Source of the DNA: Mesorhizobium ciceri WSM4083
Lineage (GTDB): Bacteria > Pseudomonadota > Alphaproteobacteria > Rhizobiales > Rhizobiaceae
Direction of reading: 5' to 3'
Length of the DNA: 64,000 bases
Assembly (NCBI RefSeq): GCF_000519305.1
Contig: NZ_JAFG01000003.1
Coordinates: 561,070 to 625,069, forward strand
Positions 1 through 8,815 of this stretch are shown piece by piece (position 1 is the stretch's first letter; each line of letters starts with the position of its first letter). Below the pieces are notes generated by a model. That model did no database searches and was not told the DNA's origin. It worked only from the letters and a program-made list of their open reading frames with translations. The translations under genes and the position numbers were made by a program.

Positions 1-125
1 GACCATGATACAGGCCCGCACCGGTGAGGCCAGCCCTTCTCGGGCCACTCGCGCCGCGGGCCGGACTGTTCGGTCTCCTTCTCGGCCGCGCCGGCGACGT
101 CAGCTTCAGCGCCGCGTTTCTGCTC

Positions 126-1016
126 CTAACGCCCAGCGGCGCCCGCCATCGCCAAAAAGGCGCTCTCGATGGTCTCGAACGTCAGCTCCGGATAGAGCGC
201 GCCGGCTTCCGGCGTGGCCGTCTCGAGCGCCGTCTCGCCGCGTATCCAGAACGCCCGCAGCAGTCCGAGCCAGGGTGCTGACGCGATCATCGCCTCAAGC
301 TCCGCCGCACTCTGGGGCACGATATGCGGCGAGCGGCCGCTCACCCGGCGCCACAGAGCGATCATTTCGTTCTGGGTGATCTTGTTTCGGGCGATGCGGA
401 TCTCGCTGCGGACGGCACTAGGGTCGTTCAACGCGCGCAAGGTGACGGCGGCGATGTCCTTCTCGCTGACGAACGTCGCCGGCACATCGCCACCGCCATA
501 AAGCGTCACCTCATCGGGCGGCAAGGGCGACGAGCCAAAGCGCATCAGATCGCCCAGCGTCGCCACCCAGGTCGAGAAGAAGCCGTTGGTGTAGATCACC
601 GTATAGGGCAGATCGGCTTGCCTGATCGCGTCGAACACGGCTCGCTTGAGGTCGAGCGGCGGGATCGAGCCCGGGGCGGCGGCGGCGAAGTCGAGGCCGA
701 AGCCGGCGGAAGGCACATAGCGGGAAACGCCGGCATCGCTCAGCGCCCGCACCAGCGTCATCTCGCTGGCTGAATCCACATGCACCGAACTGATGACGCG
801 GTCCACTGCACCGGCGGCGCGGACAAGGCTGTCATAGTCGTCAAGATCGCCGACATGGATTTTGGCGCCGAGCTCCTTCAGCGAACGCAGCCGTTCTTCA
901 TTGCCGGCTGTTGCCGGACGAACCAGAACGTGCAGGCGATCGCCATTGCGGACGCTGGCCTTCGCCATCTCGCTGCCGATCAGCCCCGTCGCCCCGATGA
1001 TCAGGGTGCTGGTCAT
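126..1016 (-). CDS. NmrA-like NAD(P)-binding oxidoreductase
   Basis: A 296-residue Rossmann protein of the NmrA/atypical SDR type. The N-terminus carries the nucleotide-binding loop GATGLIGSEM, followed by a basic LVRPATAG segment typical of NADP-preferring isoflavone-reductase-like enzymes; there is no classical YxxxK signature. Such proteins are NAD(P)H-dependent reductases or redox sensors, and the substrate cannot be told from sequence. I chose the ATG at 1016 because GGGAGG lies just upstream; an in-frame ATG at 1052 has no such site. The start overlaps the stop of the small DUF1127-like gene (ATGA), so the two are probably translationally coupled. Confidence 0.85.
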   Translation of the reverse strand: MTSTLIIGATGLIGSEMAKASVRNGDRLHVLVRPATAGNEERLRSLKELGAKIHVGDLDDYDSLVRAAGAVDRVISSVHVDSASEMTLVRALSDAGVSRYVPSAGFGLDFAAAAPGSIPPLDLKRAVFDAIRQADLPYTVIYTNGFFSTWVATLGDLMRFGSSPLPPDEVTLYGGGDVPATFVSEKDIAAVTLRALNDPSAVRSEIRIARNKITQNEMIALWRRVSGRSPHIVPQSAAELEAMIASAPWLGLLRAFWIRGETALETATPEAGALYPELTFETIESAFLAMAGAAGR

Positions 1017-1195
1017 ATCGCCCTCCCATTGCGCCGGATGGAACCGTCCCAATCGCGCTCGAACCCGATGTCGTGCAAACGATGGTTAGTGAAGCGCGCA
1101 ACCCGGCGCAACGCACGCCGGCGCCCGACGGCTTCCGAGGTTATCATTGCAAGACCGCTCATCACAGCGGTGATGGATTGGAAGGTCGGGTTCAT
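1013..1195 (-). CDS. small DUF1127-like protein
   Basis: A 60-residue basic protein with the core ARFTNHRLHDIGFER, which resembles the C-terminal half of the DUF1127 motif (xxHRxLxDIGLxR) found in small rhizobial RNA-binding and phosphate- or polyamine-responsive proteins. The usual spacer between NHR and LHDIG is missing, so it is a shortened or divergent member. AGGAG is seven bases upstream of the ATG. It ends in a four-base ATGA overlap with the NmrA-like gene, suggesting a leader gene of that operon. The family assignment is from pattern memory and moderate. Confidence 0.6.
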   Translation of the reverse strand: MNPTFQSITAVMSGLAMITSEAVGRRRALRRVARFTNHRLHDIGFERDWDGSIRRNGRAI

Positions 1196-1389
1196 AGTCC
1201 GTCTCCTGTGTTGCTGGGCTCAAGCGTGTCGGCGCCGTCCGCTGGGGACAAGCATGACGATCGCTCACACTATTGCTGGTCGTTCAGCGCCGTGGTGATG
1301 CGCCGGAACACCCATAGATTGGACATTTCCGGGCTGGACGACAAACGACTCTTTGTGCAGGATTTGTGAGCAACACTCACAGGTGGACC

Positions 1390-2301
1390 ATGCCGCGCAG
1401 ATTGCCGCCCCTCACTGCCTTGCCCGCCTTCGAGGCCGCCGCCAGGCATCTGAGTTTCTCCAAGGCGGCGGCTGAACTCAACGTCACCCATGGCGCGGTC
1501 AGCCGCGCCATCCGCAACATCGAGGACAGGCTGGGCATCCAGCTTTTCGATCGGGGAACGCGGTCCGTGCGCTTGACCCCGGTGGGCGCGGCCTACGCAT
1601 CGGAAGTCCGGACGGCGCTGGACCAGATCGCCGCCGCCACCATCGCCGCCACGCCCGACCGCACGGCAGGCATCCTGAATGTCAGCACATCGGACGGTTT
1701 TGCCGGCCGCTGGCTGGTGCCGAGGCTGCATCGCTTCCACCGCGCCAACACCGACATCGACGTGCGGCTGTCGACCTCGGGCGTGCTTTCCGATTTCGTC
1801 AGCGACGGCATCGACATCGCCATCCGCTACGGCAAGGGCGGCTATGCCGGGGTGACCGCGGAATTTCTAGCCGATGAAGAGGTCTTCCCCGTCTGCAGCC
1901 CGGAACTGCTGCAAGGCGAACATCCGTTGCGCCTGCCCACGGATCTCAGGCATCACAAACTGATCCATGACGCCTTTCGCATCGACTGGGCGACATGGCT
2001 GCAACACGCAGGCGTTGGCGATGTCGACCCCAAGCGTGGCGTGCGCTTCGATTCCGCCACCTTCGCCGTCGAAGCCGCGGTGCATGGCGAAGGCGTGCTG
2101 CTGGGCCGAAGCGCGCTGGTCTCGGCCGACCTCGCCGCGGGGCGGCTGGTGAGGCCCTTCGATCTCGCGTTGAAATCAGCGGCCAGCTACTATGTCGTCT
2201 ATCCCGAAGGCGCGCTGCGCCAGAAGAAGATCCGGGCGTTCCGTGACTGGCTGTTTGCCGAAGTGGCGGCCGACTGGATTGGTGCGACCAAGGGCGATTG
2301 A
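1390..2301 (+). CDS. LysR-family regulator, GcvA-like
   Basis: About 303 residues. The N-terminal winged helix reads LPPLTALPAFEAAARHLSFS then KAAAELNVTHGAVSRAIR, the typical GcvA/AmpR-type LysR HTH, followed by a periplasmic-binding-like effector domain (around residues 85-295). GcvA-like members control many small metabolic or resistance genes. The start at ATG 1390 matches the family N-terminus (MPRRLPPL); a GTG at 1366 would add eight residues. It is divergent from the DUF1127/NmrA pair, its most likely local target, with a 194-base shared regulatory interval. Confidence 0.85.
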   Translation: MPRRLPPLTALPAFEAAARHLSFSKAAAELNVTHGAVSRAIRNIEDRLGIQLFDRGTRSVRLTPVGAAYASEVRTALDQIAAATIAATPDRTAGILNVSTSDGFAGRWLVPRLHRFHRANTDIDVRLSTSGVLSDFVSDGIDIAIRYGKGGYAGVTAEFLADEEVFPVCSPELLQGEHPLRLPTDLRHHKLIHDAFRIDWATWLQHAGVGDVDPKRGVRFDSATFAVEAAVHGEGVLLGRSALVSADLAAGRLVRPFDLALKSAASYYVVYPEGALRQKKIRAFRDWLFAEVAADWIGATKGD

Positions 2302-2397
2302 GGCGGAGGTCTGCGCTTGCAAACCCAAGCGCTGCAGCGCCGCGCAGACCCACCCCGCTGCTTCGCATCGACTTGCCGGGGCGAGCCACGGGTCTCG

Positions 2398-2540
2398 CCC
2401 GTCCTTCGGACCCCCACAAGGGGGAGGGTGAGGAAGGCGCCCTGCCCGCCTGCCGAACAGCGCCTTTTTTGGAATGTGGAAAAGCTGGGCGCCCTACCTC
2501 CCCCTTGTGGGGAGGTCGGACCGAAGGTCCGGGTGGGGGT
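2398..2540. repeat. dispersed GC-rich palindromic intergenic repeat
   Basis: The 307-base gap between the LysR gene and the tautomerase holds an imperfect inverted repeat. The left arm has GTCCTTCGGAC then CCCCACAAGGGGGAGG; the right arm has CCTCCCCCTTGTGGGG then GGACCGAAGGTCC. The same CCCCTTGTGGGG-type core recurs near 18.75, 33.7 and 63.97 kb. It looks like a rhizobial REP/RIME-type element and probably folds as a transcript between convergent genes. Confidence 0.75.
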
Positions 2541-2608
2541 GCTGGCGCAAATCTTAAAGAATCTGGATTCACGTCCCCGTTTTGTCAGAGCCGTCGCTCG
2601 CCCCTGCA

Positions 2609-2821
2609 CTACTCCTTGGCGCGGTAGGCCTCGGGTATGACGAACACTTCGTCGGCCCGGCCATAGCCACCGTCGGCGACCTCCTCGACCAGCACCATCG
2701 TGTAGGGGCGTACGCCCTCGCCGAAAAACTCGACGAACATGGCTGTCGTTCGATGGATGAGGTCTTCCTTCTGCGCCCTGGAGAGCGCCGCTTGCGGTAA
2801 CTTGATATTGGCGAATGGCAT
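2609..2821 (-). CDS. 4-oxalocrotonate tautomerase family protein
   Basis: Seventy residues, the usual size of a 4-OT family monomer. It begins MPFANIKLP, so processing of Met exposes the catalytic N-terminal Pro1 characteristic of this tautomerase superfamily. The later segment YTMVLVEEVADGGYGRADE resembles that of small tautomerases. Expected activity is keto-enol tautomerisation of an unsaturated 2-oxo acid, with no clear substrate. GGAAAAG precedes the ATG. It lies 54 bases downstream of the SDR gene on the same strand and probably shares its transcript. Confidence 0.85.
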   Translation of the reverse strand: MPFANIKLPQAALSRAQKEDLIHRTTAMFVEFFGEGVRPYTMVLVEEVADGGYGRADEVFVIPEAYRAKE

Positions 2822-2875
2822 GATCTTTTCCTTTCTGTGGAATTTCGGGTTCGGCGTGGAGCGGTCGGCGACGGC

Positions 2876-3631
2876 TCAGACGACGCCGCCATTGGCGCGG
2901 ATGATTTGCCCGTTGACCCAGAAGCTGTCCGGACCGGCCAGGAACGAGACCAGGCCGGCAATGTCGTCGGGCTGGCCAAGCCGGCCAAGCGGGATCATCT
3001 TGCCGATGGCCTCGATCTGCGCCTCGCTCTTGCCGTCGGTGAACAGCGCGGTCTCGATCGGTCCGGGCGCCACCGCGTTGACAGTGATAAGGCGCGCGCC
3101 GAGCTCCTTGGCCAGGATGTGGGTCATCGCCTCGACACCCGCCTTGGTGGCGGCGTAGACGCCGTAGCCCGGCTGGTAGAGGCCGACGACACTGCTGGAA
3201 AAATTGACGATGCGGCCGCCGTCGCGAAGCCGGCGCGCGCCTTCCCGCATGCCGCGGAACACGCCGCCGAGATTGATCGCGATCTGGGTGTCGAACGAAG
3301 CGTCGTCGGTTTGCGCGATCGGCGAAATCTTCATGATGCCGGCATTGTTGACGAGGATGTCGATGCCGCCGAACGCCTTTTCGCCGGCGTCGAACAGCGA
3401 TGCGATGCCGTTTGGATCGCCGATATCGGCCTGAACGGCGATCGCCTTGCCGCCGCCGGCATGGATGCTGCGCACAAGCTCTTCGGCCTCGGCGCGGCCC
3501 CGTGCATAGTTGACGACGACGGCGACGCCGTCGCGGGCGAGCCGCTGTGCGATGGCGGCGCCGATGCCTTTGGAGGCGCCGGTCACGATCGCGGTTCTGG
3601 TTTGGCCACCCGTTGTTTGATTGGATGTCAT
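2876..3631 (-). CDS. SDR family oxidoreductase (classical)
   Basis: A 251-residue classical short-chain dehydrogenase. Visible motifs are TGASKGIG (cofactor loop), NNAG, catalytic Ser in NFSSSVVG, the YAATK form of YxxxK, and PGPIET after the active site. An Asn-Tyr-Ala segment after beta-2 suggests NADP(H) preference. Substrate unknown. The ATG at 3631 (GGAAAG upstream) is preferred over a GTG at 3658. It is divergent from the LysR gene at 3734, the common arrangement for a LysR regulator and its target, and the tautomerase follows downstream. Confidence 0.88.
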   Translation of the reverse strand: MTSNQTTGGQTRTAIVTGASKGIGAAIAQRLARDGVAVVVNYARGRAEAEELVRSIHAGGGKAIAVQADIGDPNGIASLFDAGEKAFGGIDILVNNAGIMKISPIAQTDDASFDTQIAINLGGVFRGMREGARRLRDGGRIVNFSSSVVGLYQPGYGVYAATKAGVEAMTHILAKELGARLITVNAVAPGPIETALFTDGKSEAQIEAIGKMIPLGRLGQPDDIAGLVSFLAGPDSFWVNGQIIRANGGVV

Positions 3632-3733
3632 GGAAGTCTTTCCGTGTGTTGGTGACACGGATATAGCTCGGGCGGCTTTCCGGATAATCAGCCGCCTATT
3701 GACATCACTATTCGGAAACTGCGAACAAAAGCC

Positions 3734-4627
3734 ATGGATCGACTGGACACGATGCGGCTCTTCGTTCGCGTTCTGGAGCGGCGCAGCTTCACCGCTGCCG
3801 CGGCCGATCTCGGCCTGCCGCGCTCAACCGCGACGGAAGCCATCCGGCGGCTGGAAGAGCATCTCGGCGCGCGGCTGCTGGAACGAACGACGCGGCAGGT
3901 GAACGCCACCCAGGATGGCGAAGCCTACTATCGGCGCTGCCTGTCGATCCTGGCCGAAATCGAGGATGCCGAAGCCGCCTTCCGCAATGCCGAGCCTTTC
4001 GGCCTGTTGCGCATCGACGCCAGCACGCTGCTCACCCGCACCTTCCTGTTGCCGCGCCTGCCGGAGTTCCTCGCCCGCTATGTCAGGATCGACCTGCAGA
4101 TCGGCCAAAGCGACCGGCTGGTCGATCTCGTGCGTGAAGGCGTCGACTGTGTGATCCGCGTCGGCGAACCGCCCGACAGCGGTATGATCATGCGGCGGCT
4201 GGCTGTCATCCGCGAGATCACCTGCGCCAGCCCTGCCTATCTCGAGCGCCACGGCACGCCCGTCTCCCCCGATGCGCTCGACGGTCACCAGGCGGTGGGC
4301 TTTGTTTCGTCGCGCACCGGCGAGACCCTTCCGTTCGAATTCACCGTCGCCGGCAATATCCGTGAGGTGCGGCTGCCCGGCCGTGTCGCTGCCAACAATT
4401 CCGACACCGCCGCCGACCTGGCGCGGCTTGGCCTCGGCCTCATCCAGGCGCCGCGCTATCGCTTCGAAAAGGATCTGGCGGATGGGACGCTCGTCGAGGT
4501 GCTGGCCGACTATCCGCCATCACCGACTCCGCTGTCGGCGCTCTACCCGCAGAACCGTCAGCTCTCGCCACGCCTTCGCGTCTTCCTCGACTGGGCCTCG
4601 CGCATCTTCGCCGAGGCGGATCTCTAG
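3734..4627 (+). CDS. LysR-family transcriptional regulator
   Basis: A 297-residue LysR protein. The HTH at the N-terminus reads MRLFVRVLERRSFTAAAADL and continues with PRSTATEAIRRLEEHLGARL; the effector domain begins after about residue 90. It is of the type often annotated near quinone or aldehyde reductases. It is divergent from the SDR at 3631 with a 102-base gap that contains a TTGACA at 3699-3704, so it most likely regulates the SDR/tautomerase pair. Confidence 0.88.
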   Translation: MDRLDTMRLFVRVLERRSFTAAAADLGLPRSTATEAIRRLEEHLGARLLERTTRQVNATQDGEAYYRRCLSILAEIEDAEAAFRNAEPFGLLRIDASTLLTRTFLLPRLPEFLARYVRIDLQIGQSDRLVDLVREGVDCVIRVGEPPDSGMIMRRLAVIREITCASPAYLERHGTPVSPDALDGHQAVGFVSSRTGETLPFEFTVAGNIREVRLPGRVAANNSDTAADLARLGLGLIQAPRYRFEKDLADGTLVEVLADYPPSPTPLSALYPQNRQLSPRLRVFLDWASRIFAEADL

Positions 4628-4650
4628 GGCGCAAAACGCGCCGCTCCCGG

Positions 4651-5877
4651 TCAATTCGGTTTTGAAAATCCGGCCAGGGACGCATAGCCGCGTACCACGC
4701 TCTTGCGTTCTTCGCGCGAAGCGACAGCGTCGATGTCATCAAAGCCATGCGGCGCCCGGGCCTCGACCATGTCTATGACCGCTTCCGGGCCGCCTTGCCG
4801 GTTGGCCAGCACGATGGCGGATGTGGCCGGCCGCCGCTCCCCATCATAGCGCGTTAGCGCGGCTTCGACGGTAGGCTCCGCAGCCAGATGCATCGCGAGG
4901 CAACCGGCGTCGAGTATTGCCTGGCTGGCTCCGTTCGACCCGACCGGATACATGGGATGCGCCGCATCGCCGAGCAGCGTCACCCGCCCGAACGACCATC
5001 GCGGCAGCGGGTCGCGGTCGCAGTTCGGATATTCGTAGAAGCCATCCGTTGCCTGGATGATGGATGCCGGATCCACAAAGTCCAGTTGAAACCGGTCGCG
5101 CACGAAGGGCAGCACATCGTCGATCACCCCCGGGCGGCTCCAGTCGCCGGGACGCAGCGGTGATGTGCCGCTGTCACCGGTATTGGCCATCACCGCCCAG
5201 TTCGTCAGCCTGGTCTCTTCGCGATCCGGCTCGATCGGATAATAGACGAACTTGGCGAAATTGCCGCCGGCAACCGCCATGGTGCGCCCGTCGCGCCAGA
5301 CCGGCCATGGCGTGGCGCCGCGCCACAGCATCGTGCCGTTCCAGATCGGCGGCCCTTCTTCGGGATAGAGCACGGCCCTGACGGCGGAATGGATCCCGTC
5401 GGCGCCTATGAGCAGGTCACCATGCGCCTCGCCTCGCGAGCCGTCATGCCGGCGGAAATGCGCCACGACCTCGCCCTCACTCTGCTCGAAGGCATCGACA
5501 AGGCTTGCCGTGCTGATGGCGTCGCCGCCAAGCCTGTTCACCGCGGCCCGGTGGATCAGCCCCAGCAGCCTGCCGCGATGGATGCTGATTTGCGGAACCT
5601 CATAGCCGGCATCGATGCCACGCAATTCCTGCCATATGACCTGGCCGAAGCGGTTGGTGTAGACAAGCTCGCGTGTCCTCACTCCCTCCGCGTCGAGCGC
5701 CGGCATCAAGCCAAGCCCAGCCAGCGCCTTGACCGCGTGCGGCAGCATGTTGATGCCGACGCCAAGTTCGCGGATGTCGTCGGCCCGCTCGAACAGTTCA
5801 ACCTCGATGCCTGCCTGATGCAGGAACAGAGCGGTGGTGAGGCCGCCAATGCCGGCCCCGGCGATCAAAGCTTTCAT
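4651..5877 (-). CDS. flavin-dependent monooxygenase (UbiH/PhzS-like)
   Basis: A 408-residue class A flavoprotein monooxygenase. It has an N-terminal GAGIGGL dinucleotide loop, an FERADDIRELGVGINM segment, the internal DG-type motif LIGADGIHSAVR, and the FAD ribityl-binding GDAAHPMYPVGSNGASQA. These enzymes hydroxylate small aromatic or heterocyclic substrates with NAD(P)H and O2; this subgroup resembles PhzS and 'flavin-dependent oxidoreductase' annotations. AAGGGAG precedes the ATG. It is convergent with the LysR gene upstream, with a 23-base gap, so it is probably transcribed alone. Confidence 0.85.
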   Translation of the reverse strand: MKALIAGAGIGGLTTALFLHQAGIEVELFERADDIRELGVGINMLPHAVKALAGLGLMPALDAEGVRTRELVYTNRFGQVIWQELRGIDAGYEVPQISIHRGRLLGLIHRAAVNRLGGDAISTASLVDAFEQSEGEVVAHFRRHDGSRGEAHGDLLIGADGIHSAVRAVLYPEEGPPIWNGTMLWRGATPWPVWRDGRTMAVAGGNFAKFVYYPIEPDREETRLTNWAVMANTGDSGTSPLRPGDWSRPGVIDDVLPFVRDRFQLDFVDPASIIQATDGFYEYPNCDRDPLPRWSFGRVTLLGDAAHPMYPVGSNGASQAILDAGCLAMHLAAEPTVEAALTRYDGERRPATSAIVLANRQGGPEAVIDMVEARAPHGFDDIDAVASREERKSVVRGYASLAGFSKPN

Positions 5878-5952
5878 CAGTCACTCCCTTGCTGTGAAAA
5901 ATCGGTGCTCGGAGGACGGCCACACACCCGCTGTCGCTTCAGCACGGCATCG

Positions 5953-6186
5953 TCACCGCGATGCGCCCGACCCGGGATATTCGAGTTGCATGGCGACGAA
6001 GTCGGCCGTGCGTGCTCCGTGGCGGGCGGCGATGGCGCGCAGCGTTTCGTCCAGGACTTTTGCCGGCTGGCTGCCGCCAGCTGGCGCTAGCAAGCGCCCT
6101 GTGGGCCAGTTGGCGTAGCAATCCATGCTCCGGCAAGACAAGGCCGGCGGCACCGACACTGCTCCATACGCAAGTCGCCAGCTCAT
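5953..6186 (-). pseudogene. possible remnant of a DJ-1/PfpI-like gene
   Basis: A 77-residue open frame whose C-terminal half (AKVLDETLRAIAARHG and TADFVAMQLEYP) reads like real protein and is reminiscent of the C-terminus of isonitrile-hydratase/PfpI proteins. The N-terminal half does not look family-like. It sits in the 393-base gap before a GlxA-type regulator that itself carries a PfpI domain. A truncated gene or a small unknown protein are both possible. Nothing else is recognisable in the gap. Confidence 0.3.
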
Positions 6187-6270
6187 GGAGTCCGGTCTCC
6201 AGATGGCTTGACGACGAGGGTACCGGCGTTAGGTTTCGTCCGAAATGACATAAATCAGGCGAATACTGCC

Positions 6271-7248
6271 ATGCGCAGGCAAGTTGCCGTCGTCGTTCAC
6301 CCCGGTTTCCAGCTTCTGGATGCGGCCGGGCCGACAACCGTCTTCGAGATTGCGGAGCGCTGCCGCCCGCACACCTACGAGCTGACGCTGCTGGCGCCCG
6401 GCGGCGGCGACGTTGAAAGCTCTTCGGGTCTGAAGCTCCTCACCAGGCCTTTGCGCGACGGTCCTTTCGACACCGTCATCGTATCGGGCGGCGAAATCAT
6501 CCGCTCCATGGAGGCGATGGACGAGATCGTCGCCTGGTTGAGGCGCGCCTCGGCGCGGCGCATCAGCAGCGTCTGCACCGGCGCGTACCTGCTGGCAAAG
6601 GCGGGATTGCTCGACGGCCGCCGCGCAACCACCCACTGGGCCAGCAGCGACGACTTCCACCGCCGCTATCCGAAGGTCAGCCTCGACGCCGAGCGTATTT
6701 TCATCAGGGATGGCGACATCTGGACGTCGGCCGGCATCTCGGCCGGAATAGACCTGGCGCTCGCACTCGTCGAAGATGACCTTGGCGCTGAGGTGGCGCG
6801 CCGCACCGCGCAGCAGATCGTCGTGCACCAGCGCCGGCCGGGTGGCCAGTCGCAATTCTCGGCCATCGTCGAGCTGGGCGGGCGAACCGGCCGCTTCGCC
6901 GCGCTGATCGAATGGGTGCGGGCAAACCTGGCCGAACCGCTGACCGTCGAATGCCTGGCCGATCACGCGGCCATGAGTCCCCGCAACTTCGCCCGCGCCT
7001 TCACGGCCGAGACCGGCGTCACGCCGGCGAAGGCCGTAGAGCGCATGCGCCTTGAGACGGCCCGCACGGCGATCGAGACCAGCCATCTCCCGCTTGAGCG
7101 CATCGCCGAAACCGCCGGTTTTGGCGATCCCGGACGCATGCGGCGCGCCTTCCTGCGTACCCTTGGCCAGCCGCCGCAGGCGTTTCGGGCGGCCGCCGAA
7201 CACAGGGAGCTTCAGCGGGGCAGCCAAGCAGCGGCTCTGCCGGCTTAA
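6271..7248 (+). CDS. GlxA-type regulator (DJ-1/PfpI + AraC HTH)
   Basis: About 325 residues. The N-terminal two thirds is a DJ-1/PfpI amidase-like sensor domain (VVVHPGFQLLDAAGP; nucleophile-elbow-like SVCTGAYLLAKAGLLDGR; THW). The C-terminal 100 residues are an AraC-type double HTH (MSPRNFARAFTAETGVTPAK ... RIAETAGFGDPGRMRRAF). GlxA-type proteins sense small amides or amino-acid-related compounds and activate neighbouring catabolic genes. The start at ATG 6271 fits the family N-terminus; an upstream in-frame ATG at 6208 would add an unrelated tail. It lies directly upstream of the molybdenum hydroxylase operon. Confidence 0.85.
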   Translation: MRRQVAVVVHPGFQLLDAAGPTTVFEIAERCRPHTYELTLLAPGGGDVESSSGLKLLTRPLRDGPFDTVIVSGGEIIRSMEAMDEIVAWLRRASARRISSVCTGAYLLAKAGLLDGRRATTHWASSDDFHRRYPKVSLDAERIFIRDGDIWTSAGISAGIDLALALVEDDLGAEVARRTAQQIVVHQRRPGGQSQFSAIVELGGRTGRFAALIEWVRANLAEPLTVECLADHAAMSPRNFARAFTAETGVTPAKAVERMRLETARTAIETSHLPLERIAETAGFGDPGRMRRAFLRTLGQPPQAFRAAAEHRELQRGSQAAALPA

Positions 7249-7477
7249 ACGCCGTTCCGGTCCAAAAGCGGACAAAGCGAATGAGCGCACTTGATCCGCA
7301 ACCGAAGTGTCACGAAAATCGTCCCAAGCCGGTTGCCGCCATTCAGTGCGCCACTTTCGGCCTGTTGGACCGGATATTGCGGCGCCTGGCCCAATCGCCG
7401 CAGATGCGGAACCGGATAGCCATTATGAGGAGACTGTTTATAACGGTCGCTGAAATCGCGATGATCAAGGGGAGACG

Positions 7478-8338
7478 ATGCGCTACATACGTCCGCTTTC
7501 AATAGAAGATGCCGTTGGCCAGTTGGCCGGGTCGGCTGGTACGGCCGCCATCCTTGCGGGAGGCAGCGACCTCCTGGTCAGAATGAAGGGCGGCTTTGCC
7601 GAACCAGAGCTGATCGTCGACATCAAGGCGATCGATGGCTTGAGCGAGATCCGGGAAACGGCTGAAGGCTTCAGCATCGGCGCCGCGGTTCCCTGCGCCG
7701 TCCTGGGGGAGAACACCGCCCTCAGGAAGGCATGGCCTGGTGTCGTCGAGGCTGCCAAGCTGATCGGCTCGAAGCAGGTGCAGGGACGCTGCACCATCGT
7801 TGGCAATCTCTGCAACGCCTCGCCGGCCGCCGACAGCGTGCCGGCGCTGGTTGCCGCCGGCGCCAAGGCAGTGGTCGTCGGGCCGGCGGGCCGGCGCACG
7901 ATCCCCGTGCAGAGCGTGCCGACCGCGCCGGGCAAGACGTCGCTGGCCAAAGGCGAGATCATCGAGGCGATCCTGCTCGACAAGCGCGAGCCGCGCTCTG
8001 GCGATGCCTATCTGCGTTTCATTCCACGCACCGAGATGGACATCGCGGTGGTCAGCGCTGGCGTGAACCTGACGCTCGACGAACACGGTGTGATCAAATC
8101 GGCCCGCGTGGCGCTGGGCGCCGTGGCGGCGACGGTGCTTCTGGTCGAAGAGGCGGCGGAGGTGCTCATAGGCTCCAGGCTGGACGAAGCGACGCTGGAG
8201 CGGCTCGCCAAGGTCTGCGCGGGGGCTTGCCGTCCCATCGACGACAAGCGCGGCACCATCGAATTCAGACGAAAAGTTGCGGGTGTGCTGGCCCAGCGGG
8301 CCGCCACATCAGCCTATGCACGTGCAGGAGGCAAATGA
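7478..8338 (+). CDS. molybdenum hydroxylase, FAD-binding medium subunit
   Basis: A 286-residue CoxM/CutM/XdhB-like subunit. It begins MRYIRPLSIEDAV and has the FAD-binding signatures LAGGSDLLVRMK and TIVGNLCNASPAAD (variant of the TxGGN motif), with a C-terminal CO-dehydrogenase flavoprotein-like domain. It transfers electrons from the 2Fe-2S subunit to FAD. GGGGAG precedes the ATG. Its stop codon overlaps the start of the 2Fe-2S gene. The subunit order M-S-L matches cox/cut-type operons, but the substrate is not determined. Confidence 0.9.
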   Translation: MRYIRPLSIEDAVGQLAGSAGTAAILAGGSDLLVRMKGGFAEPELIVDIKAIDGLSEIRETAEGFSIGAAVPCAVLGENTALRKAWPGVVEAAKLIGSKQVQGRCTIVGNLCNASPAADSVPALVAAGAKAVVVGPAGRRTIPVQSVPTAPGKTSLAKGEIIEAILLDKREPRSGDAYLRFIPRTEMDIAVVSAGVNLTLDEHGVIKSARVALGAVAATVLLVEEAAEVLIGSRLDEATLERLAKVCAGACRPIDDKRGTIEFRRKVAGVLAQRAATSAYARAGGK

Positions 8339-8814
8339 TGGCTGGTATAGCAGTTTCAACGACAATCAACGGCGACGCTGTCGAGTATCTTTGCCAGCCC
8401 GACGAGACGCTGCTGGACGTCCTGCGCGATCGGCTGGGGCTTACGGGCGCCAAGGAAGGCTGCGGGACCGGCGACTGCGGCGCCTGCTCGATCATCCTCG
8501 ACGATCGGCTGGTGTGCTCGTGCCTGGTGCTCGGCGCCGAGGCTGAAGGCCGGCGCGTCGAGACCATCGAGGGCATGGCCCATGGCGATACGCTGCACCC
8601 GCTGCAGCAGAAGTTCCTCGAGCATGCGGCGCTGCAATGCGGCATCTGCACGCCTGGCTTCCTGATCGCGGCCAAGGACCTCCTGGCCAAGAACCCCGAC
8701 CCGACCGAGGAGGAAATCCGCTTCGGCCTTGCCGGGAACCTCTGCCGCTGCACCGGCTACGACAAGATCGTGCGCGCCGTCCAGGACGCGGCCATCGTGA
8801 TGAAGGGAGCCTGA
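8335..8814 (+). CDS. molybdenum hydroxylase, 2Fe-2S small subunit
   Basis: A 159-residue CoxS/XdhC-type iron-sulphur subunit. The N-terminal plant-type ferredoxin cluster is GCGTGDCGACS plus a later Cys pair (LVCSC); the C-terminal helical cluster is QCGICTPGFL and NLCRCTGYDKI. All eight expected cluster cysteines are present. Starts at 8335 or 8338 (tandem ATGs) after AGGAGG; the start overlaps the FAD subunit stop. The Mo subunit begins two bases after its stop, so the three subunits are tightly coupled. Confidence 0.92.
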   Translation: MMAGIAVSTTINGDAVEYLCQPDETLLDVLRDRLGLTGAKEGCGTGDCGACSIILDDRLVCSCLVLGAEAEGRRVETIEGMAHGDTLHPLQQKFLEHAALQCGICTPGFLIAAKDLLAKNPDPTEEEIRFGLAGNLCRCTGYDKIVRAVQDAAIVMKGA

Positions 8815-8815
8815 G

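Noticed and set aside
1..125. gene at the left edge
   Set aside because: Several short GC-rich frames run off the edge but none shows family residues; the stretch is just downstream of the NmrA-like gene stop.
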